Assembly: GCA_002339805.1 (NCBI GenBank) | Contig: DDKW01000023.1 | Coordinates: forward strand, 27,363-91,362 | DNA from: Dehalococcoidia bacterium UBA2588 | GTDB lineage: Bacteria > Chloroflexota > Dehalococcoidia > Lucifugimonadales > UBA3495 | Length of the DNA stretch: 64,000 nt | Reading direction: 5' to 3' | In this document: positions 16,641 through 25,554 of the stretch, piece by piece | How positions within the stretch are numbered: position 1 is the first letter of the stretch | Layout: each line of letters starts with the position of its first letter | Notes under the pieces: generated by a model | Told to the model about the DNA's origin: nothing | The model's input: the letters and a program-made list of their open reading frames with translations, nothing else | Database searches by the model: none | Made by a program: the position numbers and the translations under genes

Positions 16641-17660
16641 CTAATTTCTTTTATTATTTATTTTCATAATCAAATTATCCAAGCACAGTCTAGGAATCAC
16701 ATTATGCTGCAGTTGCTCTATTGACTCTAATACAAATCCTATATTATCCGTCAATTGTTTGTCTTGGCATGAGTCTAATAACTCTGATAATTGTTCTTTT
16801 TTGTCAATATTATGAATGAGGCTAATATCTGCTTTTTTCATAATCAGTAGATCTCTATACAAATCAGACCAATAATTTAGAGTTTTTAATACATATGCAG
16901 AGTTTTTATAATATTCGCTAGCTAAGTGCTCAGAAATTTCAAAGCATTTATACAATTCACCGTGCATTACATCCCAAAACAATCCGATAGCAGTGTCTCG
17001 TTGTTCTAGTAAATCTCCGTTTTGTATTGCTTCCACAGCCCATCCTAATTGTCCAGAACACAAGGCTGTTAATAGTTCCAATTTCTCATTCGAAGCTTCA
17101 AAGTTTTCAGATAAATAACCTGCTATGGATTTACTGTCTAAAATTGAGAAATAAATAGCCTGGCACCGAGATTTTATCGTAGGAATTAAAGTTTCTTCAT
17201 TAGAAGTTATAAGCAAGAACACATTTTGTTCTGCTGGTTCTTCTAATGTTTTTAATAGTGCATTAGACGCCTCCATAGTCATGAGCTCTGCGTCGTCAAT
17301 TATAGTGATTCTGTAAGAGCCTTCATAGGGTTTCATATGAGAAACATGTAGTATATCTCGAACATCACTAATTCCTATCGACGTCTTATTTTCAGAATTC
17401 TGCGTAGATATTACGTGAACGTCAGCATGCAATTGTTTTTGGATTCTAGAACATTGAGAGCACTCACCACAAGCAACCTCAGAATCGTTAACACAATTTA
17501 ATCCTCTTGCAACATCCAAAGCAAAAGTCATTTTACCTACATGCCTGGGTCCGTAAAAAATGTATGCATGAGATATATTATGGTTAACTATGGCAGACTC
17601 GAATCTTTCAATTACAGTAGTGTGCCCTATAGTATTCCACACCTGACAACTACCTATCAA
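16641..17660 (-). CDS. holB: DNA polymerase III delta' subunit
   Basis: A clamp-loader AAA+ subunit of 339 residues. The P-loop-like GPRHVGKM is at 37-44, the zinc-type cluster CGECSQC follows at about 63-69, and the sensor/Walker B region TIIDDAELMTMEASNALLKT is clear. The Walker A Ser/Thr after the Lys is Met44, with Thr45 next; delta' subunits often do not hydrolyse ATP, so this is not alarming. The start overlaps the end of lysA by 11 nt. The arginine-finger region SRC is present in TIKSRCQAIYF. Its presence next to lysA probably reflects simple operon packing. Confidence 0.9.
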   Translation of the reverse strand: MIGSCQVWNTIGHTTVIERFESAIVNHNISHAYIFYGPRHVGKMTFALDVARGLNCVNDSEVACGECSQCSRIQKQLHADVHVISTQNSENKTSIGISDVRDILHVSHMKPYEGSYRITIIDDAELMTMEASNALLKTLEEPAEQNVFLLITSNEETLIPTIKSRCQAIYFSILDSKSIAGYLSENFEASNEKLELLTALCSGQLGWAVEAIQNGDLLEQRDTAIGLFWDVMHGELYKCFEISEHLASEYYKNSAYVLKTLNYWSDLYRDLLIMKKADISLIHNIDKKEQLSELLDSCQDKQLTDNIGFVLESIEQLQHNVIPRLCLDNLIMKINNKRN

Positions 17661-18951
17661 AAATCATAAGATCTTCATAAGTTTCCCTGCGTCTGATCAC
17701 TCTTGCTTGTCCTTCATTAACCAGCACTATAGGGGGTCTAGGATTCATATTATAATTGCTAGACATTGAAGGACAATAAGCTCCTGCAGCAGGGATAGCA
17801 ATAATATCTCCAGCCTCTGGATTCGGAATTAAAACATCTTTCGCTAATAAATCTCCTGATTCACAATACTTACCTGCTATGGTTACCATATCAAAATCTT
17901 CATCATTTAATTTACATGCAGATACTACTTCATATTCAGATTGATACAACGCAGGCCTTATATTATCTCCCATCCCTCCATCAACACTAACGTACTTACG
18001 TACTCCAGGTATGTCCTTGATTGCTCCAACAGTATAAAGTGCTACCCCAGCTGGACCAATTATAGATCTACCTGGCTCAATAATAAGCTTCGGCAAATCA
18101 ATATTTAAATCTGAACAGGTACTCTTCATAGTAGTAACAATGGCTTGTGCATATTCTTGGATCTCTGGAGGATTGTCGTTCCTGGTATACGCTATAGCAA
18201 AGCCTCCGCCCGGACTAAACTCTTCAAGAACAAACACATCTGCAAATCTGTTTACAAACCTAAGCACTAAATCCACAGCCACTTGATATGGTTCAATTTC
18301 AAATATAGGTGATCCTAGGTGGAAATGTACGCCTTTTAAGTCAATATTTGAAGCTGCGACCGCTTCTTTTATTGCTGCTTCGGCATCACCTGTGTCGATA
18401 GCGAACCCAAATTTAGAGTCCAATATACCTGTAGTTGTATATACATGAGTATGAGGATCTACAGCAGGTGATATTCTGAGCAACACTCCCTGCACTACGT
18501 TTTGACTTTTTGCAACTTCATTTAACAAGCCTAATTCATGAAAACTATCAACTACAATTCTGCCTATTCCGGAACTAACAGCATATGATAATTCATCTTC
18601 CGTTTTATTATTCCCATGAAAGTACACTCTACTTAGATCATCTTGACTAGACGCTATAATCGCTAGTTCACCACCGGAAACAACGTCAAAACCCATGTTT
18701 TTTGAAGCTATAAGTGAGGCTAGGGAAGCATTAATGTAAGCCTTGGATGCATAAACCACGTCAGTATTAGGATGCAAGCTAGTAAATGCATCTACAAAAG
18801 ACTCACATCTAGACTCAATAGTTTTTTGATCCAACACGTACAGGGGGGTATCAAACTGCTGAACCAAATCAGTACTGGTCATACCTCCTATACTCAGTTC
18901 TCCTGTCTCCGTCGTGCTCGCTGTATCAGGAAACACTTTTTTTACAAACAT
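17650..18951 (-). CDS. lysA: Diaminopimelate decarboxylase
   Basis: A PLP enzyme that makes lysine from meso-diaminopimelate. PLP-lysine region VVYASKAYINASLAS near residue 70, then HFHLGSP, SPGGGFAIAY and EPGRSIIG (phosphate binding), and the active-site CESGD. The ATG at 18951 has GGAG at the right distance; in-frame codons upstream to 18969 add six residues. Length is 433 residues, usual for LysA. It is the first gene of a transcript with holB and a DapA paralogue. With dapA, dapB and asd at 5951-8735, most of the pathway's ends are in this window; the middle steps are not. Confidence 0.95.
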   Translation of the reverse strand: MFVKKVFPDTASTTETGELSIGGMTSTDLVQQFDTPLYVLDQKTIESRCESFVDAFTSLHPNTDVVYASKAYINASLASLIASKNMGFDVVSGGELAIIASSQDDLSRVYFHGNNKTEDELSYAVSSGIGRIVVDSFHELGLLNEVAKSQNVVQGVLLRISPAVDPHTHVYTTTGILDSKFGFAIDTGDAEAAIKEAVAASNIDLKGVHFHLGSPIFEIEPYQVAVDLVLRFVNRFADVFVLEEFSPGGGFAIAYTRNDNPPEIQEYAQAIVTTMKSTCSDLNIDLPKLIIEPGRSIIGPAGVALYTVGAIKDIPGVRKYVSVDGGMGDNIRPALYQSEYEVVSACKLNDEDFDMVTIAGKYCESGDLLAKDVLIPNPEAGDIIAIPAAGAYCPSMSSNYNMNPRPPIVLVNEGQARVIRRRETYEDLMIFDR

Positions 18952-19114
18952 TTTAATCTCCATATTCACGATTCTTTCATTCTAATGGTAACTCTAATTG
19001 ATCTGTTAATAAAATTATGCCCACAAACCACACAAATAAACTACTTTTTAGGGTTACCTACAACTTGCTTATAATATAAACTTGTGAAGTAGTATATTAC
19101 ACACTTAGTGAGTT

Positions 19115-19927
19115 ATGGCAAAGACACTGTTAATAACAAATGATGATGGTATCGAAGCTCCAGGAATCTGGTCATTAGTAAACTCACTTACCCCTCACTT
19201 CAATATTATAGTGTCCGCTCCTTCAACAGACTTTAGCGGAGCATCATCCTCTGTTTCAATTCGTAAAACTGTAGTTACCAGGCAAATCGATCCATCGCCA
19301 TATATCACAAAAGAGCCTAAACACAAACTAACCGCATACGCATCTGAAGGAACTCCAGGAGATAGTTGCATAATAGGAATTGAATGCATTCAAGAAAACT
19401 CAGAAATTGATCTTGTAGTGTCAGGTATTAACAAAGGAGCAAATGTGGGCAGTGACACTATTGTATCTGGTACAGTAGGAGCGGCAATTCAAGGATACGT
19501 TAGAAATATACCATCAATAGCTGTTTCTATAGCTTCCATAGAAGAGCCAATATTCGAAACAGCTGCAACATTCACATCTAAAGTATGTAGAGAGTTTCTA
19601 TCTGATCCTACTGCACCGCACATTTTATTAAATATTAATGTGCCAAGTTTACCTATCACAGATATCCTAGGGACTCAAATTACCAGATTAGGAGGGCGTT
19701 CCTGGGCTGAAAGCATAGAAACAAATCATTCGGACGGCGAAACTTCCTACTATTTCACAAGAGATCAAAAACTATTTGAAAACGCTCATCCAGGGACTGA
19801 CTTGTTCGCAATCGATAATAAATATATTTCAATAACTCCCATCACTCCAGATCTGTCATTAACCTCCGGGGCTATTATTGATTTTTCTCAAAAACTTATA
19901 GACTCTTCATCCATAAATAGAACTTAA
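19115..19927 (+). CDS. surE: 5'/3'-nucleotidase SurE
   Basis: A metal-dependent phosphatase acting on nucleoside monophosphates, linked to stationary-phase survival. The metal-binding motif NDDG is at residues 9-12, followed by SAPSTDFSGASSSVS, the conserved GTPGDS and SGINKGANVG. The length of 270 residues is normal. A TATAAT at 19070-19075 lies in the divergent region with lysA, but no good -35 is visible. The gene is monocistronic; a separate promoter follows for the thiolase gene. All ligands are present. Confidence 0.94.
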   Translation: MAKTLLITNDDGIEAPGIWSLVNSLTPHFNIIVSAPSTDFSGASSSVSIRKTVVTRQIDPSPYITKEPKHKLTAYASEGTPGDSCIIGIECIQENSEIDLVVSGINKGANVGSDTIVSGTVGAAIQGYVRNIPSIAVSIASIEEPIFETAATFTSKVCREFLSDPTAPHILLNINVPSLPITDILGTQITRLGGRSWAESIETNHSDGETSYYFTRDQKLFENAHPGTDLFAIDNKYISITPITPDLSLTSGAIIDFSQKLIDSSSINRT

Positions 19928-19928
19928 C

Positions 19929-19956
19929 TTGCCTATTTAATCACCTCGGATATAAT
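19929..19956 (+). promoter_or_regulatory. Sigma-70-type promoter for the thiolase-DUF35 operon
   Basis: TTGCCT at 19929-19934 and TATAAT at 19951-19956 are separated by 16 bases, about 58 bases before the thiolase start. It lies just after the surE stop codon, where a separate promoter is expected. Confidence 0.5.
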
Positions 19957-20013
19957 AGGATTTATTAATCCAATCAGGTGATTCGGCTTTATTTTCAAGC
20001 AACTGGGGGTAAC

Positions 20014-21195
20014 ATGGTAAATCTCAACCATGGAGCAGCAATTGTTGGTATTCATGAACACCAAACACGCTATGCTCCAGACAAAAGTGAATTACAAATA
20101 CAAGGTGAAAGCGTAATTAAAGCATTAGAAGATGCTGGACTTACCAAAAATGACGTCGAAGGTCTCTTTACAGCTTCGAGCACTATCAGGAACAGCGGAC
20201 TAAATTTAGCAGACTACTTGGATATGTATCCAAAATATGTTGATAACACCACCGTAGGAGGTGGCTCTTTCGAGTTTCATCTATCTCACGCTCTCACAGC
20301 GATAGCTGCAGGACGTATAAAATGTGCTGTAATTACTTACAGTAGCTTAGCGAAATCTGGAGGGATATCTGTTGGAACGGGAGGAGTCGCTAGATTCGGA
20401 CATCCGCGACTAGACCCTTCTCCAGATAGTTTTGAAGAAATCTATGGGCTAACCACTGTAGGATTATATGCAATGATTGCCCGTAGGCATATGGAATTAT
20501 TTGGCACAACATCAGAGCAATTAGCTGAAGTAGCTGTTGCTATGCGGCGTCACGCAGGATTAAATCCGGAAGCACAATTCAGAGATCCTATAACCGTTTC
20601 AGATGTGGTTAATTCTAGAGTAATATCTGATCCATTACATTTACCTGACTGCTGCGTTATTACCGACGGAGGAGGAGCTGTAGTAATAGCATCACCCGAG
20701 CTTGCAAAAGACTGCAAACAAACACCTGTATGGATATTAGGCGTTGGTGAAGCCTTAGCACATCAAGGCGCAGGAAAAAGAGATCTAATGTACATAGCAG
20801 CCAAGCAAAGCCATGGACCTGCATTTGAAATGGCAGGAGTGAAACACTCAGATATTGATATGGCTATGGTTTATGACTCTTTTACTATCACTGTGATAGA
20901 AACTTTGGAAGATTTAGGCTTTTGTGAAAAAGGCGAAGGGGGACAATTCGTGTCAAACGGAAGAATCCAATTAGGTGGTGAACTACCCTTGAATACAGAC
21001 GGAGGGGGACTATCGAGTAATCACCCTGGTATGCGGGGAATTTTCCTACTATTAGAAGCTACTAGACAGCTTAGACACGAATTCGAAGGAACAGAAAGAC
21101 AAGTACCTAACTGTAATATTGCTCTATGCCACGGCACTGGCGGAGCTTTAGGGTCACGTCATAGTGGCGGAACAGTTATCTTGGGGAGGAATTAA
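20014..21195 (+). CDS. Thiolase-like (SCP2/Ltp-type) protein
   Basis: 393 residues with a thiolase fold of the lipid-transfer/SCP-x type. The nucleophile region reads VGGGSFEFHLSHALTAIAAG, where classical thiolases have a reactive cysteine; none is at that place. The C-terminal LCHGTGGALGSRHSGGT keeps the HGxGG-like motif. This pattern fits Ltp2-type retro-aldolases or non-thiolytic relatives, which work with a DUF35 partner, and such a partner is the next gene. The start at 20014 has GGGGGT at the proper distance; the upstream GTG at 19978 falls inside the leader. The substrate, probably an acyl-CoA, is unknown. Confidence 0.87.
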   Translation: MVNLNHGAAIVGIHEHQTRYAPDKSELQIQGESVIKALEDAGLTKNDVEGLFTASSTIRNSGLNLADYLDMYPKYVDNTTVGGGSFEFHLSHALTAIAAGRIKCAVITYSSLAKSGGISVGTGGVARFGHPRLDPSPDSFEEIYGLTTVGLYAMIARRHMELFGTTSEQLAEVAVAMRRHAGLNPEAQFRDPITVSDVVNSRVISDPLHLPDCCVITDGGGAVVIASPELAKDCKQTPVWILGVGEALAHQGAGKRDLMYIAAKQSHGPAFEMAGVKHSDIDMAMVYDSFTITVIETLEDLGFCEKGEGGQFVSNGRIQLGGELPLNTDGGGLSSNHPGMRGIFLLLEATRQLRHEFEGTERQVPNCNIALCHGTGGALGSRHSGGTVILGRN

Positions 21196-21196
21196 C

Positions 21197-21607
21197 ATGC
21201 CGGAATGGAAGAAACCATTACCAACCATCTCTGGAGAAACAAAAGTTTTTTGGGATGGTTGTAAAAAAGGTGAACTAATAATCCAAAAATGCGACACCTG
21301 CAATGATTACCAATTTTATCCTAGAGGCATATGCTCGAACTGTTGGACCACAGATATCAAATGGGTACATTCCACTGGCCGAGGCAAGGTTTGGACCTAT
21401 ACCATTACATATCAAAATAGAACCCCAGGGTTTGCAGAGGATGTCCCATATGTTCTAGCGCTAGTCGAACTCGATGAAGGCGTTAAAATGTTTACTAATA
21501 TAATTGAGTGCGATCCAAAGGAAGTTAAAATAGGAATGGATGTAGAAGTTACCTTTGTAAAAGCTAATAACTTTATCACCATCCCATATTTTAAGCCTGT
21601 GTCATAA
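21197..21607 (+). CDS. Zn-ribbon/OB-fold (DUF35) protein
   Basis: A 136-residue partner protein with an N-terminal rubredoxin-like zinc ribbon (CDTCNDYQFYPRGICSNC, near residues 33-50) and a C-terminal OB-fold (GRGKVWTYTITYQ, VPYVLALVELDEGV). DUF35 proteins bind acyl-CoA next to a thiolase-fold subunit, as in ChsH2-Ltp2. The ATG at 21197 follows GGGAGGAATTAA and lies one base after the thiolase stop, so translation is coupled. All four cysteines are present. The complex is inferred from gene pairing. Confidence 0.88.
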   Translation: MPEWKKPLPTISGETKVFWDGCKKGELIIQKCDTCNDYQFYPRGICSNCWTTDIKWVHSTGRGKVWTYTITYQNRTPGFAEDVPYVLALVELDEGVKMFTNIIECDPKEVKIGMDVEVTFVKANNFITIPYFKPVS

Positions 21608-21609
21608 GC

Positions 21610-22401
21610 TTACATTACAGACTGAACTAGACCGCCATCCACTAAAATAGTTGTACCTGTAATATAACTTGACTTTGAAGAAGCTAGAAAACCCACTAAA
21701 TTGCCTAACTCTTTAGGGTCTCCTAAACGACCTACAGCTGTGTCTTCAGCTCTTTCTCCAAGAGCATCTTCTACACTCATTCCAAGTTCATTAGCTCTAG
21801 CTGTCACATTTGACATCATTCGGTCGCTCAAAATCGATCCGGGACACACATTATTAACCAATATATTGTCTCTCCCGACTTCTTGGGATAAGCTTTTAGC
21901 AAATGCGACAACCCCCATTCGGGTTGCTCCAGACAGAGCCAAATTAGGAATCGGCTGAAATACTGTGCTAGCTAGTATATTAATGATTCGGCCGCCGCCA
22001 CTTGCCTTCAAATGCGGTATTGACTCCCTACACATCCTAGCGAAGAATAATAATGACCGTTGTACCGCTATTTCCCATTGCTCTTCAGTAGCATTAAATG
22101 ATCTAGCCAATGGAGGGCCTCCTGAATTATTCACCATAATATCTAAATGCCCATACTTATTAACTGTTTGATTAATCAAATCCTGAATTACTTCAAGCTT
22201 TTCTAAGTCCCCAGCATATACCATAATTTCCCCACCAGTAGACTTTCTAATTTCCTCAGCAGATTTTTCCAAGTCGGCTAAAGTTCTACTGCACATAACA
22301 ACCGTAGCCCCTTCTTCACTTAACACTTCCGAACAAGCTCTGCCTAGTCCTTTGCTTGCACCGCCCACAATGGCGACTTTACCTCTAAGTTCTAAATCCA
22401 T
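21610..22401 (-). CDS. SDR family oxidoreductase, atypical active site
   Basis: A 263-residue Rossmann protein with the SDR cofactor motif GGASKGLG (about residues 13-20), NNSGG, and the C-terminal TGTTILVDGG. The usual YxxxK catalytic motif is absent: the expected place reads NLALSGATRMG, with no Tyr and an Arg where Lys is expected. A subgroup of SDRs shares this S...R pattern, so the protein is probably folded and functional with changed chemistry. It is convergent with the thiolase-DUF35 operon (2 nt apart) and on its own transcript. No substrate is proposed. Confidence 0.85.
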   Translation of the reverse strand: MDLELRGKVAIVGGASKGLGRACSEVLSEEGATVVMCSRTLADLEKSAEEIRKSTGGEIMVYAGDLEKLEVIQDLINQTVNKYGHLDIMVNNSGGPPLARSFNATEEQWEIAVQRSLLFFARMCRESIPHLKASGGGRIINILASTVFQPIPNLALSGATRMGVVAFAKSLSQEVGRDNILVNNVCPGSILSDRMMSNVTARANELGMSVEDALGERAEDTAVGRLGDPKELGNLVGFLASSKSSYITGTTILVDGGLVQSVM

Positions 22402-22500
22402 AGCCTTCTCCTAACCGATTTCTACACAAAACCTTTGATTTTTGCGATTATAACAGAACACCGTTGTATAATAGTCTTCATCTATTCTTGGACAATATTT

Positions 22501-23406
22501 ATGACAGAAACATTGGAAGTTACATCATTAAGGAAACCAATTACAGACATCATGTGGGAATGTGGGGAAATTCTTATAAATAATTTTGGAACTTCATTGG
22601 ACGTAGAATATAAAAATGACCGTAAATCTGACCCAGTTACGGAGATTGATAAACAACTTCAGAACAAAATAATAAAAGCTCTATCTAAGATAGTACCTAC
22701 TCACAATGTGCTCGGCGAAGAGGAAGAACAAGAAGGTTATAACCAACATTCATCTGACTATCTATGGATTATAGATCCGTTGGATGGTACCACAAACTAC
22801 ATAAATAACGTTCCATTGTTTGGATCATCCGTAGGCCTAATGTATCAAGGGTCCGTAATTGCTGGATGGATATATATCCCATGGCCCAATAAAGAAAATG
22901 GATTGGTATTAAGCGCAATATCTGGAGAAGGATGTCACGTTAATCAGTCTCCGATACTAAATGAGCCAGTGGATCATACAGAAGCTAGCAAATTGATAGG
23001 ATTACCAGGATTTTTCTTGTCGAATCATAAATTTACAGGACCTATGGCTCAGAAATTTGGGGAGCCTAGAGGGACAGGTAGTATTGCTTATGAATGTTGC
23101 CTATGTGCGATGGGTTCTACTCAATATTCTATTTTTGGAGCTCCCAAACTATGGGATGTAGCTGGCGGCATAGCAATAGTCAAAGAAGCAGGAGGAGAAT
23201 CTATTACAAAAGAACCCAATGGAAAACTGTGGAGGTCCACGGAACCCTTACTAAATAACTGGAACCCCGAACCGAACTTAGTCGTTGAATTAAAGAAATG
23301 GGCCAACTCCGTAATAGTATGTAAGTCTGGCCTAGCCGATTACATCACAACTAATATGTCTTCAAAAACCCCAGTAATCAAAAAGATAGGCAAATTATTT
23401 AATTAG
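22501..23406 (+). CDS. Inositol monophosphatase family protein
   Basis: 301 residues with the Mg-dependent phosphatase motifs GEEEEQEG (E73), IDPLDGTTNY (D92, D95) and WDVAGGIAIVKEAGG near residue 217. The family covers inositol-phosphate, fructose-1,6-bisphosphate, histidinol-phosphate and PAP phosphatases; this sequence does not decide between them. The ATG at 22501 gives the normal length; upstream in-frame codons are poor. A TATAAT at 22467-22472 with a TTGCGA 19 bases upstream is a possible promoter. The 3' end overlaps the convergent amidohydrolase gene by 8 nt. Confidence 0.88.
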   Translation: MTETLEVTSLRKPITDIMWECGEILINNFGTSLDVEYKNDRKSDPVTEIDKQLQNKIIKALSKIVPTHNVLGEEEEQEGYNQHSSDYLWIIDPLDGTTNYINNVPLFGSSVGLMYQGSVIAGWIYIPWPNKENGLVLSAISGEGCHVNQSPILNEPVDHTEASKLIGLPGFFLSNHKFTGPMAQKFGEPRGTGSIAYECCLCAMGSTQYSIFGAPKLWDVAGGIAIVKEAGGESITKEPNGKLWRSTEPLLNNWNPEPNLVVELKKWANSVIVCKSGLADYITTNMSSKTPVIKKIGKLFN

Positions 23407-24577
23407 ATGAATCAGGTAACCATCCCCAAGCACGAGGTCCCCAATCCGCAGTGTACTTGATCCCCTCTTTAACGCATGCCACAGGTACTACTGCTTTATC
23501 AATTTTTCTCGGGTTATTAAGAACATCATAAACAACCCAATCTCCATTTTCTATTTTTAATACAGATAAATCAGCCTGCTTGCCAGCATGTAAAGTTCCC
23601 AATCTATCCTGTTCCCCGATTGCATGTGCTGGATTACTCGTGCACATGTTGATCACTTCTTCTAATTTGAATCCCATAGCTAAAAATCTAGTCATCATTT
23701 CCGTCATGCTATGAACTGTATTAATTCTCCCAGGGACGGTCAGATCTGTGCTTATACAATGAGGTATCAGTCCTTGGTCCAAAACTTTATCCCCAATGTC
23801 AAAACTGAAATTAGATCTTCCATGAGCAGTGTCTAACCACACTCCTCTTTCTTTCGCTTCTTTAGCTTCAGGGACCAGTTTACCGTCTGAATCAATAATA
23901 CCGCCTTTATTTGCTGTAAATAAATGCGTTACTATATCTCCTTCATCTAAAATCGGTAATAATTTACTAATCACTGACTCGTCATATCTATTCTCAGTAT
24001 CACCTATATGAACCATCAGTCTTACACCAGTTTCTCTAGCTGCCCGCTTGGCTAGTTTAGGCATTTCCATACCAAATATTTCCAAAGCTGGAGACACCAT
24101 ACGAGCTTTGATACCTTTTATGACTCCGTTACTTTCTTGAACAACCCGTATAGTATTTTCTAAATCTATACTTGTTTCAGCCATAATATCTGGAGTCGAA
24201 GCTAATCCTGTGCGACAAATATGTAAGAAAGGCCGAATTTCGGTTTTTGCATTAGGAAGAATGTACTTAGGAAACCCTCCATACGTATCACATCCTGAGC
24301 TACCCGCATCAACAATTGTAGTCACACCCGAACGGATTCCAGCCACATCTGGCTCCTCTCCATTCTGATTTACTCCTGCATATACATGTGTATGGACATC
24401 TATCATTCCTGCAATCACAATGCAGCCTTTGACGTCCATTATTTCTTTAGCATCATCAACGGATATGTCTTTGGCAATTCTGCTTATTTTGCCATCTTGA
24501 ATCGCTACATCCATTTGCCCATCGATATTTTGAGATGGATCGATCACCCTGCCATTCGTAACTAAAAGATCATACAT
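23399..24577 (-). CDS. Amidohydrolase/deacetylase family metallohydrolase
   Basis: A 392-residue metal-dependent hydrolase of the amidohydrolase superfamily. The HxH motif is in MIDVHTHVY near residue 60, the likely carboxylated lysine in GIKARMVSP near 155, histidines in LMVHIGD (190s) and DIVTHLF (215-220), and the acid in CISTDLTVPG. The beginning, VTNGRVIDPSQNIDG, is that of dihydroorotase-like enzymes. The overall match is to the adenine-deaminase/dihydroorotase-like 'amidohydrolase/deacetylase' group rather than to PyrC. It follows prs by 26 nt on the same strand, which hints at co-transcription but not at pathway. Confidence 0.85.
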   Translation of the reverse strand: MYDLLVTNGRVIDPSQNIDGQMDVAIQDGKISRIAKDISVDDAKEIMDVKGCIVIAGMIDVHTHVYAGVNQNGEEPDVAGIRSGVTTIVDAGSSGCDTYGGFPKYILPNAKTEIRPFLHICRTGLASTPDIMAETSIDLENTIRVVQESNGVIKGIKARMVSPALEIFGMEMPKLAKRAARETGVRLMVHIGDTENRYDESVISKLLPILDEGDIVTHLFTANKGGIIDSDGKLVPEAKEAKERGVWLDTAHGRSNFSFDIGDKVLDQGLIPHCISTDLTVPGRINTVHSMTEMMTRFLAMGFKLEEVINMCTSNPAHAIGEQDRLGTLHAGKQADLSVLKIENGDWVVYDVLNNPRKIDKAVVPVACVKEGIKYTADWGPRAWGWLPDSSN

Positions 24578-24603
24578 TCATTACTCCCTAAGAACAGATT
24601 GAT

Positions 24604-25554
24604 TTAGCTGAATAAAGCTCCTACTGACTGACCCTTATGTATTCTATAAATTGCTTCACCCAACAATGGCGCCACAGTTAATACTTTAACTTTCCCATTA
24701 GTTCTAGATGCGTCAATAGCTATACTATCCGATACAACAACTTCTGTGAAACTACTATTGGCCAGACTTTCATGAGCATTTCTAGAAAACACTGGATGAG
24801 AGGCACAACAAAATACTTCTTTCACTCCTCGTTCCAACAAAGTATCGGCAGCTCCAACAATAGTCCCGCCTGTGTCAATCTCATCATCAAATGTTAAAGC
24901 AGTTTTACCTTTAACATCCCCAATAATATTTAAAGTTTCGGTAGTGTCATTATTTCCAATACGTCGTTTCTCTATGATAGCCAGCGGAGCATTCAATCTA
25001 GCTGCCACATCTCTAGCCTTTTTACTTATCCCTATGTCGACTGCCACTACTACCAAATCATCGATTTCTTTGGCTTTCACATAATCAGTCAATATCGGCA
25101 ATGCTGTTAACTCATCCACAGGTATATTGAAGAATCCTTGAATTTGGCCGGCATGCAAATCCATAGTTAACAATCTGTCAGCACCTGCAGTAGTCAATAA
25201 ATCAGCAACTAGCCTAGCTGTAATCGGAACTCTCGGCTGATCTTTCTTGTCAGTTCTACCATATCCATAATAAGGAACGACAGCGGTTATTCTACCAGCA
25301 GAAGCTCTCTTGCAAGCGTCTATCATGATCAACAGTTCCATTAAATGATCGTTTACAGGAAAGGTGATTGGTTGGACAATAAAAACATCTCGCTGCCTAA
25401 CATTCTCTTGAATGTTAGTGAAAGTATTATCATTAGAAAATTTAAAAACTTCCGCTTTACCTAAAGGTATATTTAAATAGTCACATACATCCTGAGCCAA
25501 TTTCTTGTGAGCATTACCGCTGAAAATTTTAAGATCGTCAATTACTGGTCCCAT
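24604..25554 (-). CDS. prs: Ribose-phosphate pyrophosphokinase
   Basis: Makes PRPP from ribose 5-phosphate and ATP for nucleotide, histidine and tryptophan synthesis. 316 residues. Marks are FIVQPITFPVNDHLMELL, YYGYGRTDKKDQPR (ATP/regulatory flap), DLHAGQIQGFF and the PRPP loop TFDDEIDTGGTI. The family usually has DDMIDTGGT, so Glu replaces Met here, a mild change. The ATG directly follows the stop codon of the crotonase-family gene (TAA-ATG without a gap), so the two are coupled. Confidence 0.95.
   Translation of the reverse strand: MGPVIDDLKIFSGNAHKKLAQDVCDYLNIPLGKAEVFKFSNDNTFTNIQENVRQRDVFIVQPITFPVNDHLMELLIMIDACKRASAGRITAVVPYYGYGRTDKKDQPRVPITARLVADLLTTAGADRLLTMDLHAGQIQGFFNIPVDELTALPILTDYVKAKEIDDLVVVAVDIGISKKARDVAARLNAPLAIIEKRRIGNNDTTETLNIIGDVKGKTALTFDDEIDTGGTIVGAADTLLERGVKEVFCCASHPVFSRNAHESLANSSFTEVVVSDSIAIDASRTNGKVKVLTVAPLLGEAIYRIHKGQSVGALFS

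Noticed and set aside
19070-19075. Promoter of surE
   Set aside because: A consensus TATAAT is present, but no -35 or TG extension stands at a proper distance, so it was not listed as a feature.
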